From: Maricaulis sp.
GTDB taxonomy: Bacteria; Pseudomonadota; Alphaproteobacteria; Caulobacterales; Maricaulaceae
NCBI RefSeq assembly: GCF_017642925.1
Contig: NZ_JAEPOL010000002.1
Span: forward strand, 202,457 to 266,456
Direction of reading: 5' to 3'
DNA: 64,000 bases
Part shown: positions 44,423 to 53,256 of the stretch, one piece after another
Layout: each line of letters begins with the position of its first letter
Numbering within the stretch: position 1 is the stretch's first letter
Translations under genes and position numbers: made by a program
Notes under the pieces: model-generated
What the model was told of the DNA's origin: nothing
The model's input: only the letters and a program-made list of their open reading frames with translations
Databases searched by the model: none

Positions 44423-45911
44423 ACTTATTTTGCAAATCTGTCAACAAACTTGCGACCGGCAAAACATCGTCGACCGGCCAGACCGGCCGCTGAAGGTGTT
44501 GATAGGGCAGGCTCGCCAAGTCCGGATTCATCGCGGTAGGCGTGCCGACCGACAAGATCCGGTCAGCCAGCGGTGCGAAGGAGGCGCGGAAATGGGTCGA
44601 GGATTTCAGGACGATAATCGCGTAGTCCGACGGGTCCGCACCGGTCGCGGTAAACAGGCCCGGCCACAGCGCCTCGCGCCGGCTGCCGCACAGGATGAAA
44701 TCGGCAAACCCGGTCCTGAACCGGGCCACCGGCCCGACCGGCGGCCCCGCCGCCGCGTCCGCCGGACCCCGCTCGACCCGTTCGGCCAGTCCGGCCACCA
44801 CCCCGTCGACCCGGATCGGATCGCCGGAGAGCCGGGACATCCGGCCGCCAATATCGAGCGTCAGGCGCGCGCCGGTCCCGGCCTTCAGACACGCGTCCAG
44901 CGAGACCGGATCGTTGAACAGGGCCACGCCGATACCCCTGTATCCGGCATCGCGCAGGACCGCGACGAGATGAGTGGCGTCGCCATCGGCGCCCCCGCCC
45001 GGATTGTCTGACGCGTCGGCCAGCACGATCCGCTCGCCGGCATGATCGGCGATGCGCGCCAGCCCTTCGGCGATGGATAGCGGCCGTTCCGCCGCCTCTT
45101 CCGCGATGGCGGCGAAGTGTTCGGCCAGGGTCAGGGCCGTCCGGCCGGCCAGCTCCCGATCGCCATCCGCATAGACCAGGAGTTTGGCGCCATTGTCGGC
45201 ACTGTCGCTCCAGGGGAATCCGTGGATCAGCGACACCGAGAGCACACCGCCCGCGCCGGTTTCGGCCTCGCGCATGGCGCGGACGAAGGCACGCATCGGA
45301 TCGCGCGTCGTCGGAAAGCCGCCCAGGGCCCGGCAGGCCACCACCGCCGCCACGGGTCGCGTTTGCCCCTTCACCAGCGCATGAGCGAGCATGAACAGCT
45401 CCCGGCCGCGCTCGGCCACATCGGTATGGGGATACTCCTTGTAAGCATGCAGCAGATCCGCCGCGTTCAGCATAGCGGGGCTAAGCGTGGCGTGCAGGTC
45501 CAGTAGGCCGGCCACGACGGTGGCCCGGCCCGCGACCTCGCGGATCGCGGCGAGGAGATCGCCTTCGCAGTCCGGCACGCCATGCGCCGCCATCGCGCCG
45601 TGCAGGTCGAGCAGGACAAGGTCGACCGGCAGGCTCGCACTCAGGGCATCGAGGATGTCCCGCTTCAGAGCGGTATAGGCCCCGGCCGTGACAGGCCCGC
45701 CGGGCACGGCATAGGCCACGGGTCCGCGGTACACCTCCATCCCGGCTGCCCGTGCCGACTCAATCATGGCGCTACAACCAGGATGGGTCAGGGCGCACAC
45801 CGGCCCCTCGCCCGCTGCCGAATAGGCACCGGCCCGGAAGTCCGCGAGCGTCGTAGCGCGCGCGACAAAACTGTTCGTTTCCGTCCGCAGAGCGGCGACG
45901 TAAGCTCTCAT
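44421..45911 (-). CDS. M81-family metallopeptidase, MlrC-like
   Basis: 496 aa, near the usual MlrC length. The family's residues are visible: Glu11 (RTETNSF), the LLDLHGAM block (Asp102, His104), GLLDLHATL (Asp138, His140) and KEYPHTD (His162), the zinc site, then the C-terminal domain with ADASDNPGGGADGDAT. In microcystin degraders MlrC cuts the linear products next to the beta-amino acid Adda, but the M81 family is broad and most members have no known substrate. It is cytoplasmic. Divergent from the DmpA-like gene across operator D and directly upstream of TBDT4. Confidence 0.88.
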   Translation of the reverse strand: MRAYVAALRTETNSFVARATTLADFRAGAYSAAGEGPVCALTHPGCSAMIESARAAGMEVYRGPVAYAVPGGPVTAGAYTALKRDILDALSASLPVDLVLLDLHGAMAAHGVPDCEGDLLAAIREVAGRATVVAGLLDLHATLSPAMLNAADLLHAYKEYPHTDVAERGRELFMLAHALVKGQTRPVAAVVACRALGGFPTTRDPMRAFVRAMREAETGAGGVLSVSLIHGFPWSDSADNGAKLLVYADGDRELAGRTALTLAEHFAAIAEEAAERPLSIAEGLARIADHAGERIVLADASDNPGGGADGDATHLVAVLRDAGYRGIGVALFNDPVSLDACLKAGTGARLTLDIGGRMSRLSGDPIRVDGVVAGLAERVERGPADAAAGPPVGPVARFRTGFADFILCGSRREALWPGLFTATGADPSDYAIIVLKSSTHFRASFAPLADRILSVGTPTAMNPDLASLPYQHLQRPVWPVDDVLPVASLLTDLQNK

Positions 45912-45933
45912 GCCGCAATCCTGACAATTTTAT

Positions 45934-45951
45934 GAGGTTGACGTCAATTTC
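45934..45951. promoter_or_regulatory. Operator D between M81 and DmpA-like genes
   Basis: GAGGTTG-ACGT-CAATTTC on the plus strand; 5 of 7 base pairs of the arms match as a palindrome. It is in the divergent promoter region and may serve both directions. The plus-strand half is the one shared by all sites (CAnTTTC). Confidence 0.7.
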
Positions 45952-46049
45952 ATTTTTTTTCACTGTTCCGGTCATACAGCCCCTGCTGTCCCCGGACCGG
46001 GACAGCGAAAGGAACCGACCCCGTTGTCCATGCCGGAGACCATGAGACC

Positions 46050-47210
46050 ATGAAGACCAGTCACTCCCTGATATCCATCGCCTTGGCCGGCGGCCTTGTC
46101 ATCACCTCGGCGGCCTGCGCCCAGGACGCGCCCCGGGCCCGCGACATTGGCATTCCGCTGGAAGGCGAGACCGGACCGCTCAATGCCATCACCGATGTGG
46201 CAGGCGTCGAGGTCGGCCAGTTCAGCCTGAACGAGGGCGACACCCATACCGGGGTGACAGCGATCTTCCCGCGCGGCCGCACGGCGACCGACGGCGTCCC
46301 CGCCGGCATCTTTTCCTTCAACGGCACCGGCGAGATGACCGGCGCGCACCTGATCAACGAGTTCGGCGCCTTTTTCGGTCCGGTCGCGATCACCGGCACA
46401 CTGGGTGTCGGCGCCGCCCGCGACGGCATCCTGGACTGGACCGCGCAGAATTTCGACGATCCCACCGTGCGCTTCAGCCGCGTGCTGCCGGTCGTGGCGG
46501 AAACCTATGACGGCGGGCTGAGCGATGTCTGGAGCATGGCCCTGACCCCCGAGCATGTCGTCGCGGCACTGGATGCCGCCCGGCCGGGACCGGTCGCGGA
46601 AGGCGCGGTCGGCGGCGGGACCGGCATGGTCTGCTACTACTTCAAATGCGGGATCGGCACGTCGTCGCGCGTCGTGCACTACGGCGAGGACATCGCCTTT
46701 ACCGTCGGCGTGCTCGTCCAGGCCAATCATGGCGGGCGCGACCAGTTGCGCATCGCCGGCACGCCGGCCGGCCAGGAGATCGACGACCTGATGCCGCGTC
46801 GCGCCAGCCAGGCCGATGCGGCCGGCGAGGGCGACGGTTCGATCATCATCGTGATCGCCACCGATGCACCGCTGCTGCCCGACCAGCTGCGCCGCCTGGC
46901 GCGCCGCGCCACGATCGGCATGGGCCGCACCGGCGGACAGGGCGATTCCAGCTCGGGCGACATCTTCCTCGCCTTCACCACCGCCAATCCGGTGACGCTC
47001 GGCGCGGGCGCGCCGCTCGACTATCAGAGCATTCCCGGCGAAGCGCTCGACCCGCTGTTCGACGGTGTCGTGCAGGCCACCGAAGAAGCCATTCTCAACG
47101 CGCTCGTCGCCGGCAGCGACACGACCGGGCGGGGCAATTCGCACGTCTACGGTCTGCCGCATGACCGGGTTCGCGAAATTCTCGCCCGCTACGGCCGACT
47201 CGAAGACTGA
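46050..47210 (+). CDS. P1-family (DmpA/BapA-like) aminopeptidase, exported
   Basis: 386 aa. A signal peptide ends near AACAQD. It belongs to the self-processing N-terminal nucleophile family of DmpA (D-aminopeptidase/D-esterase) and BapA (beta-peptidyl aminopeptidase). The processing site is Gly263-Ser264 in GEGDGSIIIVIATDAP, with Asn226 (QANHGG) and Ser302-Asp304 (SSGDIF) as active-site neighbours; DmpA has Glu where this has Asp304. It should release N-terminal D- or beta-amino acids in the periplasm. First gene of the DmpA-S12-PhyH operon driven from operator D. Confidence 0.88.
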   Translation: MKTSHSLISIALAGGLVITSAACAQDAPRARDIGIPLEGETGPLNAITDVAGVEVGQFSLNEGDTHTGVTAIFPRGRTATDGVPAGIFSFNGTGEMTGAHLINEFGAFFGPVAITGTLGVGAARDGILDWTAQNFDDPTVRFSRVLPVVAETYDGGLSDVWSMALTPEHVVAALDAARPGPVAEGAVGGGTGMVCYYFKCGIGTSSRVVHYGEDIAFTVGVLVQANHGGRDQLRIAGTPAGQEIDDLMPRRASQADAAGEGDGSIIIVIATDAPLLPDQLRRLARRATIGMGRTGGQGDSSSGDIFLAFTTANPVTLGAGAPLDYQSIPGEALDPLFDGVVQATEEAILNALVAGSDTTGRGNSHVYGLPHDRVREILARYGRLED

Positions 47211-47232
47211 TCCACACACAAGGACACACGCC

Positions 47233-48657
47233 ATGATCCAGAGACTTGCCCTGCCGGCCGCCATGACGGCCCTCGCCGCCGCCGGCAGCCTGCTCGCCGG
47301 CTGCGCCACCGCGCAGCCCGCAGCCGACCCTCAGACCGCCGCCATCGACGCCCTGGTCGCCGACGCCCAGTCGTCGGCGCCCTATCCGGGCCTGGCGGTA
47401 TCCGTGCGCCGCGGCGACACCCTCATCTACGAGGCTGCCTATGGCGAAGCGGACCTGGAACAGCACGCCGCGGCCACGCCCGACACCGTGTTCCAGATCG
47501 GCTCCATCACGAAGTCCTTCACCGCCCTCATGATCGCCCAGCTGGCGGCCGAGGGCCGGATCGACATCGAGGCGCCGATCTCCACCTATCTGCCGGACTA
47601 TTCCGGGCCGGCCCGCGACGTGCCGGTGCGCGACCTGATGAACCACACGGCCGGGCTGGTGAACTACACCGCCCTGCCCGACTTCCCCCAGGGCAGCCAA
47701 CGCACCGTCACGCGCGAGATCATGCGCGACTATTTCGAGGATGCCGACCTGCTGTTCGAACCGGGCACGGCCTTCTCCTATTCCAATTCGGGCACCTATA
47801 CGCTCGGCCTGATCATCGAGGCGGTGACCGGACAGACCTATGACGCCGCACTCGCCGAACGCGTGCTGGAACCGCTCGGCCTCGACCGCACCTATTATGC
47901 CGGCTACGAGCGCGTCATCGAGGGCAGGGCCGAGGGCTATGTCGTCGGCGAGGACGGTTTCCTCAACGCGCCCCAGCTCGATCCGCTGGTGCCCTTCTCG
48001 GCCGGTGCCCTTCTGTCCACCGTCCAGGACATCCAGGACTATATCGACCAGGTGCAACGCCAGAACGTGTTCGGCGACGCGGTCCGCGACATGCTCTACG
48101 AACAGGTCGAACTTGGTGGCGATACGCTGGCCTATGCCCTCGGCGCGCTGGTGATCCGCGACTGGGAAGGCCATCGCAAGATCGCCCATGCCGGCGATAT
48201 CGACGGGTTCGCGGCCTACATGTCCTACTATCCCGACGAGGATCTTTCGATCATGGTGATGGGCAGCACGCGCGACGTCGCGCCCACGCCGGTGGGCCTT
48301 GAACAGAAGATCGCCCGCATCGTCTTCGACCAGCCGCGCCCGACGCCGTCGATCGATCCGCTGGCCGACAGCGAGATCGCGGCGATAGCCGGAAACTATG
48401 ATGCCAGCTACATGCGGATCGGCATCGACCGTATCGGCATTCTGCCGCGCGAGGGCGGGATCGCCTTCCGCATCGGCGGTGTCGATGCCCAGGGCCCGGC
48501 CATCCCGCTGCTTCACCTGGAAGGCCGTACCTTCCTGGCTGCCCATGACGACGAGATGGTGTTCAGCTTCTCGCCCGAGGACGGCGGCACGCCGGAAGAC
48601 CTGACCGTCGACTGGCTGGGCGGCGGCATTCCCTTCGTCCGCGCAGCCGGGGAGTAG
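47233..48657 (+). CDS. S12 serine hydrolase (beta-lactamase/MlrB-like), lipoprotein
   Basis: 474 aa. Lipobox LLAGC. Penicillin-binding-protein-like motifs: SITK (Ser91, Lys94), YSN (in FSYSNSGT) and HAG (in IAHAGDIDG), the S12 catalytic set. The C-terminal 130 residues form an extra beta-rich domain as in PBP4*-like and MlrB-like hydrolases. MlrB, which cuts linear microcystin, is an S12 protein of this size class, but S12 enzymes are widespread, so function is only suggested by context. The start at 47233 has AAGGA upstream. It lies 22 bases after the DmpA-like gene. Confidence 0.88.
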   Translation: MIQRLALPAAMTALAAAGSLLAGCATAQPAADPQTAAIDALVADAQSSAPYPGLAVSVRRGDTLIYEAAYGEADLEQHAAATPDTVFQIGSITKSFTALMIAQLAAEGRIDIEAPISTYLPDYSGPARDVPVRDLMNHTAGLVNYTALPDFPQGSQRTVTREIMRDYFEDADLLFEPGTAFSYSNSGTYTLGLIIEAVTGQTYDAALAERVLEPLGLDRTYYAGYERVIEGRAEGYVVGEDGFLNAPQLDPLVPFSAGALLSTVQDIQDYIDQVQRQNVFGDAVRDMLYEQVELGGDTLAYALGALVIRDWEGHRKIAHAGDIDGFAAYMSYYPDEDLSIMVMGSTRDVAPTPVGLEQKIARIVFDQPRPTPSIDPLADSEIAAIAGNYDASYMRIGIDRIGILPREGGIAFRIGGVDAQGPAIPLLHLEGRTFLAAHDDEMVFSFSPEDGGTPEDLTVDWLGGGIPFVRAAGE

Positions 48658-48662
48658 GCGGG

Positions 48663-49460
48663 ATGATCGACGACGACGCGAAGGCAGACTACGCACGCGA
48701 CGGTGTCTGCGTGCTGCGCGGCGCCTTCGCGCCGGCGTGGATCGAGACCGTGGCCGAGGGGGTTCGCCAGGCGCTCGACGCGCCCGGCCCCCACGGCGAA
48801 CGCTACGGCCCCGCCGGGGCGGAGCGCTTCTTCGGCGATCTGGACATGTGGACGCGCCTGGACCCGTTCCGGGACTTCGTCATGAACTCGCCCGCCGCCG
48901 AGATCGCCGGCCGGACGATGGGGTCGTCCACGGCGACCTTTCTCTACGACCAGATGCTGGTGAAGGAACCGGGCAGCCAGCAGCGCACGCCCTGGCATCA
49001 GGACCAGCCCTATTGGGCCGTCAGCGGTTTCCAGGTCTGCTCGATCTGGATGCCGCTGGATCCGGTGCCCCGCGAAGTGTCGCTGGAATTCGTGCGCGGC
49101 AGCCATCGCTGGGACCAGGCCTTCAATCCCACCCATTTCGCAGACGGCACTCCCTATGCCGGCACCGGCCTGCCCAGCCTGCCCGATATCGAGGCTGACC
49201 GGTCGGCCTATGACATCGTGTCCTGGGATCTGGAACCCGGCGATTGCGTGGTGTTCCAGGCGATGCTGGTGCATGGCGCGCCGGCCAATCCCAGCGCCGG
49301 GCGCCGGCGGGTCCTGTCGACGCGCTGGCTGGGCGACGATGCCCGCTTCTGGCGGCGTCCCGGCGAGATCGCCGTACCGACCACCCTGCCCGATCTGGAA
49401 GACGGCGCACCCTTTTCTGGACCGCTGCATCCGACTGTCTGGCGCCGCGAGGCCGGCTAG
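48663..49460 (+). CDS. Phytanoyl-CoA dioxygenase (PhyH) family protein
   Basis: 265 aa Fe(II)/2-oxoglutarate dioxygenase: HxD at His112-Asp114 (PWHQDQPYW), distal His204 (MLVHGAPAN) and the 2-oxoglutarate arginine in GRRRVLSTRW. It hydroxylates an unactivated carbon, in this family often an acyl chain or a small amide. It starts 5 bases after the S12 gene, so it is part of the same operon. In this setting it could hydroxylate the acyl part of the substrate before beta-oxidation; that is inference. Confidence 0.88.
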   Translation: MIDDDAKADYARDGVCVLRGAFAPAWIETVAEGVRQALDAPGPHGERYGPAGAERFFGDLDMWTRLDPFRDFVMNSPAAEIAGRTMGSSTATFLYDQMLVKEPGSQQRTPWHQDQPYWAVSGFQVCSIWMPLDPVPREVSLEFVRGSHRWDQAFNPTHFADGTPYAGTGLPSLPDIEADRSAYDIVSWDLEPGDCVVFQAMLVHGAPANPSAGRRRVLSTRWLGDDARFWRRPGEIAVPTTLPDLEDGAPFSGPLHPTVWRREAG

Positions 49461-49474
49461 CTCCAGAGTACAGG

Positions 49475-50452
49475 CTAGCCCCAAAGCACGGGCCGGGGCG
49501 GGTCGACCCGACCGGCGTCGAATGTGAGCCCGTTCGGCCAATCGTGCGCAAGAAGCAGCGGCCCATCGATGTCCACGAAATCGCACAAGCACCCCAGGAC
49601 GAAACTCGGCGCCATCGCCAGCGAGGTCCCCATCATGTTGCCGACCATCAGACCGAGGCCCGCCTCCCGCGCCATGCGGGCCAGGCGCATCGCCTCGGTC
49701 AGCCCGCCGGTCTTGTCGAGCTTGATATTGATGCGCTGGTAACGGCCGCGCACGGCGTCCAGCTCGCCCGAATGCAGGCAGCTTTCGTCGGCGCACAGGG
49801 GCACCGGCGAGACATATCCGTCCAGTGCCGCATCCTGGCCGCGCGGCAGGGGCTGTTCGAGCATTTCCACGCGCAGGCGCGCCATGGCGGGCGCCACGTC
49901 GCGAAGCTGTTCGATCGTCCAGCCTTCATTCACATCGACAACCAGGACCGCGTCGGGCCGCACGGCGCGGATCGCCTCGATCCGCTCGACCGGGCGGTCG
50001 GCATTCAGCTTCACCTTGAGCACCGGAACCGGGCCGGCCCGCCGGGCCGTGTCCGCCATCATCTCCGGGTCCGGCTCCAGACCGATGGTGACGGCAGTGG
50101 TCAACCGCCGCGGCTCGACGCCGATCAGCGCCCAGATCGACCGTCCGCTCCGCTTCGCATCCAGATCCCAAAGGGCGCAGTCGACAGCATTGCGCGCGCC
50201 GCCCGGCGGCAGGACAGTCTGCAGCACATCGCGCGTGATGCCGTCCGGGTACGCAGCGATGAAGGCCCGCACTTCCTCGAGAATGCTCCGCGCCGTCTCG
50301 CCGCAATAGAAGACGCCCTCGGCCTCGCCCCGGCCGCGATGGCGACCCTCCTCGGCCGTGACGATGAGCGCATGGGTGGCATCGAAGACGGCGCTTGCAA
50401 TACGGAACGGGGCCTTCAGCGAAAACCGGTGGAGCTCGACGGTCAGGCGCAT
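49475..50452 (-). CDS. dgcA: DgcA-like N-acetyl-D-glutamate racemase (enolase superfamily)
   Basis: 325 aa enolase-superfamily enzyme of the dipeptide epimerase/muconate-lactonising subgroup. Catalytic KxK is Lys146-Lys148 (LKVKLN); metal ligands are Asp173 (VVDVNEGW), Glu199 (EMLEQP) and Asp222 (CADES), with the second lysine in INIKLDKTGG. Paired with a DUF1611 gene it matches the DgcN-DgcA pathway described in marine Proteobacteria, where DgcA racemises N-acetyl-D-glutamate to the L form. A plain L-Ala-D/L-Glu epimerase is the alternative. Its ATG shares one base with the stop of dgcN. Confidence 0.85.
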   Translation of the reverse strand: MRLTVELHRFSLKAPFRIASAVFDATHALIVTAEEGRHRGRGEAEGVFYCGETARSILEEVRAFIAAYPDGITRDVLQTVLPPGGARNAVDCALWDLDAKRSGRSIWALIGVEPRRLTTAVTIGLEPDPEMMADTARRAGPVPVLKVKLNADRPVERIEAIRAVRPDAVLVVDVNEGWTIEQLRDVAPAMARLRVEMLEQPLPRGQDAALDGYVSPVPLCADESCLHSGELDAVRGRYQRINIKLDKTGGLTEAMRLARMAREAGLGLMVGNMMGTSLAMAPSFVLGCLCDFVDIDGPLLLAHDWPNGLTFDAGRVDPPRPVLWG

Positions 50453-51468
50453 TACGCCTCGCCCCTGCCCTGCAGTAGCCGATCGGCGATCGCACCGCCG
50501 CCGGTGCGGACCGGATCGATGACCGGCAGACCCAACCGAGCCGCAGTCTCCGCGATCAGCGCCTCTGCCGCCGCAGCGTCCAGGCCCGCGGTGTTCAGAC
50601 TGACCCCTGCGCAGTAACAGTCCGGACTGGTCAGCCGGGCCGCCTCCAGATTACGGGCGATCGCGGTCTCCAGCGCCGGCGTGGGATAACCGTCGAAGAA
50701 TGCGATCTTGTCGCGGCCCGCCTGGTGGCAGAGCACGACGGCTTCCGGTTGGGCGCCGTGTAGCAGACCGAGCGACACGCCTGCATAGGCGGGATGAAAG
50801 AGCGAGCCCTGCCCCTCGATCACGTCCCAGTGATCCGCTCCGGCCGCCGGCGCCAGCACTTCGGCGGCCCCGGACATGAAGTCACCGATCACCGAGTCGA
50901 TGGCAAAGCCGCGGCCGGAGATCAGCACGCCGGTCTGGCCCGTCGCACAAAAATCCGCTTCAACGCCCCGTTCGCGCAGGGCCCGCCAGAGGGCGAGGGC
51001 CGTATACTTCTTGCCCACAGCGCAGTCCGTACCGACAGTCAGCACACGATGCCCCGGACGCGGCAGTCCGCTGCCGATCGGCAGACCCGGCGGCGGGTCG
51101 CGTAGGTCCGTGAGCTTACACCCCGTCGCGTCGGCCAGAGCACGCAGCGCGCCGAGTGCGTTGAGCCGGATGTGCAAGCCCGCGGCAATATCCAGACCAG
51201 CCTCGAGCGCGGCACGGAACACATCGAGCCAGCGGTCGTCCATCGCACCGCCCGGGCTGGCTGTGCCCACCACGAGCGTTTTCACGCCCGCCGCCCGCGC
51301 GGCCTCGATCGTCATGTCGGGCAGGCCGAGATCGACAGCCCCGGCGCTCAGGCGCAGCTGACCCGCACAGCGTTCCGGCGCCCAGTCGGCGATCCCCGCC
51401 CCGGTCTTGGCGATCAGGCGGTCCGGCGCATCACCGAGAAAGATGAGATAGGGTGGAAGGACCTTCAT
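50452..51468 (-). CDS. dgcN: DgcN-like D-glutamate N-acetyltransferase (DUF1611)
   Basis: 338 aa. DUF1611 fold with an N-terminal Rossmann domain (MDDRWLDVF region) and a C-terminal P-loop (VGTDCAVGKKYTALAL, about 145-160), then TGQTGVLISG, GDFMSGAAE and EGQGSLFHPAYAGVS. DgcN of marine bacteria acetylates D-glutamate so that DgcA can racemise it. Directly upstream of dgcA with a one-base overlap. The operon has operator E 48-65 bases ahead of the ATG. Confidence 0.88.
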   Translation of the reverse strand: MKVLPPYLIFLGDAPDRLIAKTGAGIADWAPERCAGQLRLSAGAVDLGLPDMTIEAARAAGVKTLVVGTASPGGAMDDRWLDVFRAALEAGLDIAAGLHIRLNALGALRALADATGCKLTDLRDPPPGLPIGSGLPRPGHRVLTVGTDCAVGKKYTALALWRALRERGVEADFCATGQTGVLISGRGFAIDSVIGDFMSGAAEVLAPAAGADHWDVIEGQGSLFHPAYAGVSLGLLHGAQPEAVVLCHQAGRDKIAFFDGYPTPALETAIARNLEAARLTSPDCYCAGVSLNTAGLDAAAAEALIAETAARLGLPVIDPVRTGGGAIADRLLQGRGEA

Positions 51469-51515
51469 GCTCGCAATCGCTTTGCAATCTACGCCCGCAA
51501 ACGGGCCATTTTAAT

Positions 51516-51533
51516 AAATACGATATCAGTTTC
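51516..51533. promoter_or_regulatory. Operator E before dgcN
   Basis: Read towards dgcN the site is GAAACTG-ATAT-CGTATTT; the distal half equals operators B and C. TTAAAAT follows on the gene side. Confidence 0.65.
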
Positions 51534-51540
51534 ATTTTTT

Positions 51541-51961
51541 CAGACAAGGCCGTAAAGTGCTTGCACGACACGTCCCTTGCAAGCGAACGCTGCAAACGCC
51601 TGCACAGCAGAAACTCTCAGGATCGAAAGCCATCCGTCACACCGGCGGCGTCACGGCACTTGCCGCGCCGTCGGTCGGTCTTCGCAATGCCAGGGAATAG
51701 TAGCTGCTGTCATATGAGCGTGGGCGGGGCTCGCAGGGCCTAGCGTCTGTACGACGATTTCGCGAAGATCGGCTCGAACGGGTTCCACCGGAACCGTACC
51801 ATCGCGCCCGCCCCTTAAGGTCAGTGTTCGTGCCGCGACCTGCATGGCGGCCATGGGAAAGGCCCGGCGCCTATCTCGCAGAGCCCCCGGTCGCCGCAGG
51901 CGCACAAGCTCTGCGACGTCTGATTGCGTTGAGCGCTCGACACCTGACTGAATTGGAGCGA
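51541..51961. other. Gap with no recognisable gene
   Basis: About 420 bases between operator E and the end of the aminotransferase gene. A minus-strand frame (51651-51905) lacks a start with a ribosome site and its translation matches no family I recognise. The plus-strand frames are low-complexity. It may be decayed coding sequence. Confidence 0.5.
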
Positions 51962-53239
51962 TCAGCCCGCCGTGGCCTTCAGGGCCTCAGAGAACACATC
52001 CAGACCCTCGTCGAGTTGCTCCATGGGGATCGTCAGCGGCGCCAGGAAGCGGATGACATTTCCCCGCACACCGCAGGACAACAAGAGCAGGCCGCGCTTT
52101 CGGGCTTCGGCCACCAGCGCAGCGGTTCTCGCGGCATCCGGCACATCCGCATCACCGTCCACGACAAGCTCCACCGCCGTCATGGCCCCCAGCGTCCGGA
52201 CTTCGCCGACACCCCGGTCGGACTGACGCAGGGCCTCGCAATGGCGCACAATCCGGTCACCGATCTCGATCGCGCGCTGACACAGGTCTTCCCGTTCGAT
52301 GGTCTCCAGCACGGCGAGGCCGGCTGCACACCCCAGCGGCGAACCGCCATAGGTACCGCCCAGCCCACCCGGCCCGGCAGCATCCATGATCGCTGCCTTG
52401 CCGATGACGCCGGAAATCGGAAAGCCGCCGGCCATCGCCTTGGCGACCGTCATGAGATCCGGCTCGATGCCGGCGTGCTCCACGGCGAACATCGCCCCGG
52501 TGCGCGCAAAACCGGTCTGGATTTCATCGGCGATCAGGAGGATGCCATGCGTGTCACAGAGGCCGCGAAGAGCCTGCATGAAGGCCGGCGATGCCGCATA
52601 GAAACCGCCCTCGCCCTGCACAGGCTCGATGATGATTGCCGCGACCCGCGAGGCTTCGATGTCGGACTTGAACAGGCGCGCGATCGCATCCAGCGAGGCG
52701 GCTTCGGAAATGCCCAGATAAGGCGCCGGGAAAGGCACGTGGTATATGTCTGACGGGAAGGGACCGAAACCGGTCTTGTAAGGCACCACCTTGCCGGTCA
52801 GCGCCATGCCCATCATCGTGCGGCCATGAAAACCGCCGGAAAAGGCGATCACGCCCGGCCGCCCCGTTGCCGCACGCGCAATCTTGATCGCGTTCTCGAC
52901 CGCCTCGGCGCCCGTGGTCAGGAAGATGGTCTTTTTCGGCGTCTCGCCGGGGGCCAGCGCATTGAGCTTTTCGGCCAGCGCCACATAGGGCTCATACGGC
53001 GTCACCTGGGCGCACACATGGGAGAAATTGTCCAGCTGGGCAGCCACGGCGGCCTTGATGGCCGGGTGATTATGCCCGGTATTGGTCACGGCAATGCCGG
53101 CCGCAAAATCGATATAGCGGCGGCCTTCCGCGTCCCATATCTCGGCATTGCTGGCGCGTGTCGCGAAGACCGGGTGCATCATGCCAAGACCGCGCGGAAT
53201 GGCGACCTCACGGCGTTTCCAGAGCGTTTCGTTGTTCAT
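51962..53239 (-). CDS. gabT: 4-aminobutyrate aminotransferase (class III PLP)
   Basis: 425 aa fold-type I aminotransferase. [14 protein letters not shown] holds the PLP-binding Asp238, and [13 protein letters not shown] the Schiff-base Lys267. The overall pattern ([39 protein letters not shown]) is that of GABA/5-aminovalerate aminotransferases. It moves the amino group of GABA or a similar omega-amino acid to 2-oxoglutarate. It follows gabD by 17 bases on the same strand, together giving the GABA shunt to succinate. Confidence 0.92.
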   Translation of the reverse strand: MNNETLWKRREVAIPRGLGMMHPVFATRASNAEIWDAEGRRYIDFAAGIAVTNTGHNHPAIKAAVAAQLDNFSHVCAQVTPYEPYVALAEKLNALAPGETPKKTIFLTTGAEAVENAIKIARAATGRPGVIAFSGGFHGRTMMGMALTGKVVPYKTGFGPFPSDIYHVPFPAPYLGISEAASLDAIARLFKSDIEASRVAAIIIEPVQGEGGFYAASPAFMQALRGLCDTHGILLIADEIQTGFARTGAMFAVEHAGIEPDLMTVAKAMAGGFPISGVIGKAAIMDAAGPGGLGGTYGGSPLGCAAGLAVLETIEREDLCQRAIEIGDRIVRHCEALRQSDRGVGEVRTLGAMTAVELVVDGDADVPDAARTAALVAEARKRGLLLLSCGVRGNVIRFLAPLTIPMEQLDEGLDVFSEALKATAG

Positions 53240-53256
53240 ACGTGTGTGCCGCCGGA

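Noticed and set aside
44441-44446. TTGACA on the minus strand as the -35 box for TBDT4
   Set aside because: It lies too close (about 6 bases) to the CAAAAT candidate and no -10 at normal spacing is evident, so promoter assignment is left open.
46950-46965. Self-cleavage of the P1 peptidase at the SSSGD segment
   Set aside because: Comparison with DmpA numbering places the nucleophile at Gly263-Ser264 and makes the SSSGD serine/aspartate the later active-site pair.
44421-48657. Firm naming as mlrC and mlrB
   Set aside because: M81 and S12 families are broad, MlrA is not in the window, and no motif specific for microcystin substrates can be read from sequence alone.
51651-51905. Small minus-strand gene in the gap before gabT
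   Set aside because: GTG start without ribosome site, no recognisable family, odd composition.
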